This document shows positions 22,746 through 27,170 of a stretch of 27,170 nucleotides of DNA, one piece after another (position 1 is the stretch's first letter; every line of letters begins with the position of its first letter). Source of the DNA: an uncultured Clostridia bacterium (GTDB taxonomy: Bacteria > Bacillota > Clostridia > UBA1381); NCBI GenBank assembly GCA_934486495.1, contig CAKSPW010000025.1, forward strand, positions 1 to 27,170. The letters are read 5' to 3'. The notes under the pieces were generated by a model. The model had not been told where the DNA came from. It saw only the letters and a list, made by a program, of their open reading frames with translations, and did no database searches. Made by a program: the position numbers and the translations under genes.

Positions 22746-24440
22746 ATGCTGAGAGAACTTAACATAAAAAATGTTGCGGTTATAGAAAATGCCCGTATTG
22801 ATTTTGGCGGCGGTCTTAATGTTTTAACCGGTGAAACGGGTGCCGGAAAATCCATTATAATCGATTCGATTAATATGATACTCGGTGAACGCACGAGCCG
22901 TGATTATGTAAGATATAATTCGGAAAAGGCGTCTGTTCAGGCTGTATTTGACGATTTGTCGGAGGATATTGCAAGGGAGTGCGAGGATATCGGTGCCGAA
23001 TGTGAGGACGACAGCCTTATTTTGTCACGTGATATTACTTCGGAGGGGAAAAGCACCGCAAGGGTAAACGGAGTTGTGGTGCCGCTTGCGACTATGAGAA
23101 CGATAGCGTCGTTGGCTGTAAATATTCACGGGCAGCATGACAATCAGGCGCTTTTGTCACCGAATAAACATATTCTGTTTCTTGACGAGTTTGCCGATAC
23201 AGCGGAGGAATTGCGTGAGTATGCGCAGATTTATAAAAATCTCAAAAACGTAGAGAGCGAAATTGCCGAGCTTTCTGAAAACGAGAAGAATAAAACGGAG
23301 AGAGCCGACCTTTTGCGTTATCAGATAAATGAAATTACCGAGGCATCGCTTGAAAGCGGCGAGGAGGAGGAGCTTTACGCCGATCGTGCATCTATTGTAA
23401 ATGCCGAGAAAATATCAAGCGGTGCGCAGAATGCTTATTCCATTCTTTATGAAAATGAGATGGGCGAGAGCGTTTATGATATGATTTCAGAGGCGTGTGA
23501 CAGCTTAAACGATATATCGCAGTATTCAAGCGGTTTAGCCGATGCGCTCGGTGTGCTGACCGATGCTATGTATACGATAGAGGAGGCGGCGCATACAATA
23601 AAGGAGTGCTCTGACGGTGTTGAGTATGACAGCGCCGTGCTTGACGATATTGAAAGCAGAATAGATACTATAAATAAGCTTAAAAGAAAATACGGCGACA
23701 GTATAGATAAAATAAACGAGTATTGCAAAAATGCTGAGGTTGAGCTTGATAAGCTTGATAATTCGCAGGAGCGGCTTGAGGAGCTTATGCATCTTAAGGA
23801 TGAATATGAATGCCGGATGATGGCAAGTGCGAAAAAGCTTTCGGATAAAAGAAAAAAGGCGGCAGACGAGCTTGAGGGCAAAATCACAGCCGCTCTTTCG
23901 GAGCTTAATATGCCGCACGCTGTTTTCGGGGTTGAAATAAAGGAGCATGAGCCGACTTCAAACGGTATTGATGAGGTGCAGTTTTTAATTCGCACAAACG
24001 GCGGAGAACCGATGAAGCCTTTGACAAAAATTGCGTCCGGCGGTGAGCTTTCAAGAACTATGCTCGCTTTAAAAACGGTGCTTACCGATAGCGTGGATAC
24101 TCTTATTTTTGACGAGATTGACACAGGTGTATCGGGACTTGCGGCAAAGAAGATAGCGGAGAAGCTTTTTGAAATATCGGTCGGCAGACAGGTGCTTTGC
24201 ATTACGCATCAGCCGCAGCTTGCGTCCATGGCGGAGCATCATTATTTGATAGAAAAGATGTCCGATGAAAAGGGTGCAAAAACAACGGTCAGCGAGCTTT
24301 CGTATGACGGCAGAGTGGACGAGCTTGCGAGAATAACGGGCGGAGATATTACGGATACCTCCAAAAATCACGCAAAAGAGCTGCTTCAAAATTGTGAGGG
24401 CTTTAAGAATGATTATAAACAGTCATTGTCGGAGGTGTAA
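22746..24440 (+). CDS. recN: DNA repair protein RecN
   Basis: A 564-residue SMC-like ATPase acting early in double-strand-break repair. Walker A is GETGAGKS (29-36) in the N-terminal ATPase half. A long charged region (about 150-370) forms the two arms of the coiled coil (KNVESEIAELSENEKNKTE; EVELDKLDNSQERLEEL). The C-terminal half carries the ABC signature ASGGELSRTM (430-439), Walker B with Asp456-Glu457 (TLIFDEIDTGVSG) and a switch histidine in CITHQPQLAS. Length is normal. It begins 13 nt after argR, and the next gene starts 2 nt after its stop. Confidence 0.97.
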   Translation: MLRELNIKNVAVIENARIDFGGGLNVLTGETGAGKSIIIDSINMILGERTSRDYVRYNSEKASVQAVFDDLSEDIARECEDIGAECEDDSLILSRDITSEGKSTARVNGVVVPLATMRTIASLAVNIHGQHDNQALLSPNKHILFLDEFADTAEELREYAQIYKNLKNVESEIAELSENEKNKTERADLLRYQINEITEASLESGEEEELYADRASIVNAEKISSGAQNAYSILYENEMGESVYDMISEACDSLNDISQYSSGLADALGVLTDAMYTIEEAAHTIKECSDGVEYDSAVLDDIESRIDTINKLKRKYGDSIDKINEYCKNAEVELDKLDNSQERLEELMHLKDEYECRMMASAKKLSDKRKKAADELEGKITAALSELNMPHAVFGVEIKEHEPTSNGIDEVQFLIRTNGGEPMKPLTKIASGGELSRTMLALKTVLTDSVDTLIFDEIDTGVSGLAAKKIAEKLFEISVGRQVLCITHQPQLASMAEHHYLIEKMSDEKGAKTTVSELSYDGRVDELARITGGDITDTSKNHAKELLQNCEGFKNDYKQSLSEV

Positions 24441-24442
24441 TT

Positions 24443-24859
24443 ATGGAGCAGTACGGTAGAGTTGAGCGCGTATCGGCAGACGGAATTGTATTGTCGGTTT
24501 TGCGTTCCTCCTCATGCGGCAGCTGTGACAGCTGTAAAGGCGGCTGCGGACTTAAGAGTCAAACGGTTACGGCGGAGTATAAGGACGGAATAAATGTCGG
24601 GGATACGGTTATATTCTCGATGAAATCGTCAAAGGTTTTTCTTGCGGCATTTATCGTCTATATTACTCCGCTTTTGGTGCTTTTTCTTGCATATTCCGTT
24701 GCGGCGGCACTCGGTATACGTGAAAATATCGCTATACTTATTTCTGTTTTATCAATGGCGGTTTGGTTTTTCCTTGTGCATATTTCGGATAAAAAGCTGA
24801 AAAAATACTATAAGCATAATATTGTTTCAAGAATTGGAGAAAACGATGTACGGATATGA
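24443..24859 (+). CDS. RseC/MucC-family membrane protein
   Basis: A 138-residue protein. The N-terminal cytosolic part holds a four-cysteine motif, Cys25-x2-Cys28-x2-Cys31-x3-Cys35, that could bind an Fe-S cluster or a metal. Two membrane helices follow (about 64-90 and 95-113), then a basic tail. This is the layout of the RseC/MucC family, whose members help reduce SoxR or accompany Rnf/Nqr electron-transfer complexes in other bacteria. No rnf or soxR gene lies in this window. It starts 2 nt after the recN stop and overlaps holB by 14 nt, so it is firmly part of the operon. A redox role at the membrane is inference. Confidence 0.82.
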   Translation: MEQYGRVERVSADGIVLSVLRSSSCGSCDSCKGGCGLKSQTVTAEYKDGINVGDTVIFSMKSSKVFLAAFIVYITPLLVLFLAYSVAAALGIRENIAILISVLSMAVWFFLVHISDKKLKKYYKHNIVSRIGENDVRI

Positions 24860-25829
24860 AATATTTCATAACGAAATAGCTGAAGCTATGATTGATGCGG
24901 TGCGAAACGGGAGAAATCCGCACGCATGGATAATATACGGCGAGGAAGGTATGGGCAGGGGCGAATTTGCCAAGCTTATAAGCGCCGCCGTAGTTTGCTC
25001 AAATAAAAAAAATGCGCCGTGCGGAGAATGTCGGTCGTGCGTTATGTCAAAGGCAGGAACGCATCCGGATATAAGATTCGTTTTGCCGGAGAACGGTAAA
25101 AAAACCATAGGTGTGGAAGTGATACGAAAGTTTAATGATGACGTTTTCATAAGACCGTTTTTCTCCGATAATAAGGTTTATATAATTGACGGTGATTTGC
25201 TTCTTACCGCAGCGCAAAACGCACTTTTGAAAACGATTGAAGAACCGCCGGAGTATGCGGTGTTTATAATAACCTCAACGCATTTGGAAACGATTTTGGA
25301 TACGGTGCAGTCAAGATGCGCCCTTGTTAAATTGCCGAATCTCGGGACGGACAGGGTTTCGGAGTATATTGAAGGCAAGATACCGTCTTTGGAGGGAAGA
25401 GCGGGATTTTATGCGCAATTTTCGGGGGGAAATCCCGGCAGAGCATTAAGGCTTGCGTTAGATGAAAATTTTAACCTGCTGCGCAAAAAGAGCTTTGATG
25501 TGGTAGAAAAGATATTTTCTTCAAAAACGGCGGATGCCTTTGAAGTATCTGATTTTTTTGATAAGAATAAGGATGATGCCGGAGATATTATAGATATTCT
25601 TTTGCTTTTTTTCAGGGATATGCTGTTTATCGGCTGCGGATATACGAATATGACGCTGAATACCGATTATACGGAAAATCTCAGAAATATAGGCGCATAT
25701 ACCGATATAATGCCATATGCGATTGACGTGCTTTCAAAATGTGCCGAAATGAATAAAAACAACGTCAGTGCAAAGCATATGGGTGCGTATCTTGCGCTTA
25801 CAATAAAGAAAGCAATAAAAACCAGGTGA
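24846..25829 (+). CDS. holB: DNA polymerase III delta' subunit
   Basis: A 327-residue clamp-loader subunit. ATG 24846 is chosen over an in-frame ATG 24 nt upstream because GGAG (24836-24839) is well placed; it overlaps the previous gene by 14 nt. The N-terminal AAA+ domain has a degenerate P-loop (GEEGMGRGE, 32-40, Arg instead of Lys), a four-cysteine zinc module (Cys51, 59, 62, 65), TAAQNALLKTIEEPP, and the SRC motif (156-158) whose arginine acts as a finger for the neighbouring ATPase subunit. Loss of the P-loop lysine fits delta', which does not hydrolyse ATP in known clamp loaders. The C-terminal part is the helical collar domain. Confidence 0.9.
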   Translation: MYGYEIFHNEIAEAMIDAVRNGRNPHAWIIYGEEGMGRGEFAKLISAAVVCSNKKNAPCGECRSCVMSKAGTHPDIRFVLPENGKKTIGVEVIRKFNDDVFIRPFFSDNKVYIIDGDLLLTAAQNALLKTIEEPPEYAVFIITSTHLETILDTVQSRCALVKLPNLGTDRVSEYIEGKIPSLEGRAGFYAQFSGGNPGRALRLALDENFNLLRKKSFDVVEKIFSSKTADAFEVSDFFDKNKDDAGDIIDILLLFFRDMLFIGCGYTNMTLNTDYTENLRNIGAYTDIMPYAIDVLSKCAEMNKNNVSAKHMGAYLALTIKKAIKTR

Positions 25830-25841
25830 AGGGATGAGTAA

Positions 25842-26885
25842 ATGTTGAAAGAACTATTAAAGCGTATCAGCGATATGCGGGGCGTGTCGGGATTTGAATA
25901 CAGTTTTTCCGATGAAATATCAAAGCTTTTTGCGCCGTATGCCGACAGAGTTTATACGGACGCACTCGGTAATGTTATCGCCGAGAAAAAATGCGGCAGA
26001 GAAAATGCGCTTAAAATAATGATTGAGGGTCATATGGACGAGATAGGTCTTATGGTTTCGGGAATAAGCGAGGAGGGTTTCTTAAGCTTTGTAAGCGTTG
26101 GCGGAATTGACGAGAGAATACTTCCGTCATCCGAGGTTACCGTTCACGGAAAGCGGGACATACGAGGAGTTATCGGTGCAAAACCGCCGCATTTGCAGGG
26201 AAAGGGCGAAAGCTCCGCGGCAATGAAAACGGAGGATATGTCAATAGATACGGGTTACAGCCGTGAGGAGATAGAAAAGCTTGTTACGGTGGGTACGCCC
26301 GTTACAATGCGCCAGTCGGCAGGAGAACTTTGCGGCGACAGTATCAGTCTGAAGGCTCTTGATGACAGGGCAGGAGTTGCCGTTATAATCGATGTTATGA
26401 AGCGTCTTTCAAAATGCAGACTGTGCGCCGATATTTATGCTGTCGCAACCGTTCAGGAGGAAGTTGGATTAAGGGGAGCAAAAACTGCGGCATACGCCGT
26501 AAACCCTGATATTTCAATATCTGTTGATGTTTGCCACGGCATAACTCCCGATAACTCGGAAAATGCGTTTGAGTGCGGCAGCGGCTGTATAATATCGCTC
26601 GGACCGAATATTCATCCGAAGCTCGGCAAGCGTCTTATTAAAATTGCGGACAGATATAATATTCCGTTTGATATTGATGTTGACGGCGGATATACGGGCA
26701 CAAATGCATGGGCGGTGCAGACGGCAAGATGCGGAATAGCAACGGCACTTTTGTCAATTCCGCTTAAGTATATGCATAATCCCGTAGAAACGGCAAGACT
26801 TTCGGATATTGAGGCGACAAGTGACCTTATTGTACGATTTATAGAAAATTCGGATGAGAATGCGGAGGAATACCTATGCTTTTAG
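25842..26885 (+). CDS. M42-family metallo-aminopeptidase (first of tandem pair)
   Basis: A 347-residue cytosolic peptidase of the M42 (TET/FrvX-like) family, which forms large hollow complexes and trims peptides. Metal and catalytic residues are visible: His64 and Asp66 (IEGHMDEIGLM), the bridging Asp174 (KALDDRAGV), the general base and metal ligand Glu206-Glu207 (TVQEEVGLRG), Asp229 (SVDVCHG) and His312 (YMHNPVE). Length is normal. It starts 12 nt after holB. A paralogous M42 gene overlaps its last 10 nt. Some M42-like proteins were once called cellulases (CelM); a peptidase is more likely. Confidence 0.92.
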   Translation: MLKELLKRISDMRGVSGFEYSFSDEISKLFAPYADRVYTDALGNVIAEKKCGRENALKIMIEGHMDEIGLMVSGISEEGFLSFVSVGGIDERILPSSEVTVHGKRDIRGVIGAKPPHLQGKGESSAAMKTEDMSIDTGYSREEIEKLVTVGTPVTMRQSAGELCGDSISLKALDDRAGVAVIIDVMKRLSKCRLCADIYAVATVQEEVGLRGAKTAAYAVNPDISISVDVCHGITPDNSENAFECGSGCIISLGPNIHPKLGKRLIKIADRYNIPFDIDVDGGYTGTNAWAVQTARCGIATALLSIPLKYMHNPVETARLSDIEATSDLIVRFIENSDENAEEYLCF

Positions 26886-27170
26886 AAACACTTTGCAACG
26901 CTGACGGTGTAAGCGGCGATGAGGACGATATAAGAGATATTATAAAAAAGGCGGTACAGCCATATTCCGATAAAACGGAAACGGACAGGCTTGGTAATAT
27001 CATATGCTTTCGTGAGGGTAAAAATCATGACAGAAAAATAATGCTCAGCGCACATATGGATGAGGTCGGATTTATAATAAGCTCGGTTACCGACAGCGGA
27101 TATTTAAAGTTTAAAACAGTCGGCGGAATTGACACGAGGGTTATACTCGGAAAAAGAGTTCGGTTTAGAA
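26876..27170 (+). CDS. M42-family metallo-aminopeptidase (second of tandem pair, partial)
   Basis: ATG 26876 follows GGAGG (26863-26867) and overlaps the preceding M42 gene by 10 nt. The 98 visible residues, running off the right edge, match the N-terminus of the same family: NADGVSGDEDDIRDII, ETDRLGNII, the metal ligand motif MLSAHMDEVGFII, and KTVGGIDTRVILGKRV. It is a diverged paralogue of its neighbour. Paired M42 genes are common in Clostridia and may form mixed complexes with different residue preferences; here that is inference. Confidence 0.92.
   Translation, partial: MLLETLCNADGVSGDEDDIRDIIKKAVQPYSDKTETDRLGNIICFREGKNHDRKIMLSAHMDEVGFIISSVTDSGYLKFKTVGGIDTRVILGKRVRFR

Noticed and set aside
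24846..25829. Broken P-loop as evidence of a holB pseudogene
   Set aside because: Delta' subunits of known clamp loaders do not need ATP hydrolysis, and the zinc cysteines and SRC motif are intact.
1..27170. Mobile elements, CRISPR arrays, prophage or defence islands
   Set aside because: No transposase, integrase, terminal inverted repeats, spaced direct repeats or phage genes were found; the gene order looks chromosomal.

Overview
The window looks like chromosomal DNA of a low- to mid-GC member of the Clostridia (Bacillota), possibly Oscillospiraceae/Ruminococcaceae-like; the lineage is inferred. The basis is strong AGGAGG-type ribosome binding sites, sigma-A promoters of TTGACA-17-TATAAT type, a T-box leader on pheST, pyruvate phosphate dikinase, the nadK-argR-recN order, and a tRNA gene with an encoded CCA. 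No transposase, integrase, phage gene, CRISPR array or rRNA was seen.

Layout. 1-3568: the tail of an unidentified gene, a LacI-family regulator, a convergent EamA-type transporter, and a membrane-anchored transglutaminase-like protein. 3588-8095: a T-box riboswitch with a Phe (UUC) specifier, then pheS, pheT and a nucleosidase (mtnN-like). 8220-11011: monocistronic ppdK with its own promoter and a strong terminator. 11082-13028: a minus-strand pair (Se/S-carrier-like small protein plus cysteine desulfurase-family protein) and a divergent small tail-anchored protein. 13043-16050: a large cytosolic glycosidase-like protein and tRNA-Lys(CUU), both on the minus strand with clear promoters. 16268-21286: the most unusual locus. 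A promoter and a roughly 250-nt leader carry two small ORFs rich in Ile/Leu/Val and an intrinsic terminator. Three structural genes follow: a LeuA-like protein that has lost the HxH metal ligands, a fusion of a sugar-isomerase-type TIM barrel to an acyl-CoA synthetase, and a metal-dependent amidohydrolase. 21356-27170: nadK, argR, recN, an RseC-like membrane protein, holB and two tandem M42 aminopeptidases (the last cut by the window edge), closely packed and partly overlapping.

How the parts work together. pheST is probably switched by uncharged tRNA-Phe. The 16.3-21.3 kb operon reads as a dedicated, attenuated pathway for an unidentified organic acid: a ligase that can make an acyl-CoA, an isomerase/epimerase domain on the same chain, a condensation-type scaffold with a LeuA regulatory domain, and a hydrolase or decarboxylase. 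The second small ORF runs through the terminator hairpin and ends in an ATGA overlap with the first structural gene, which has no well-placed ribosome binding site. This suggests that leader translation couples to both read-through and initiation. That part is inference and is the main candidate for something undescribed here.
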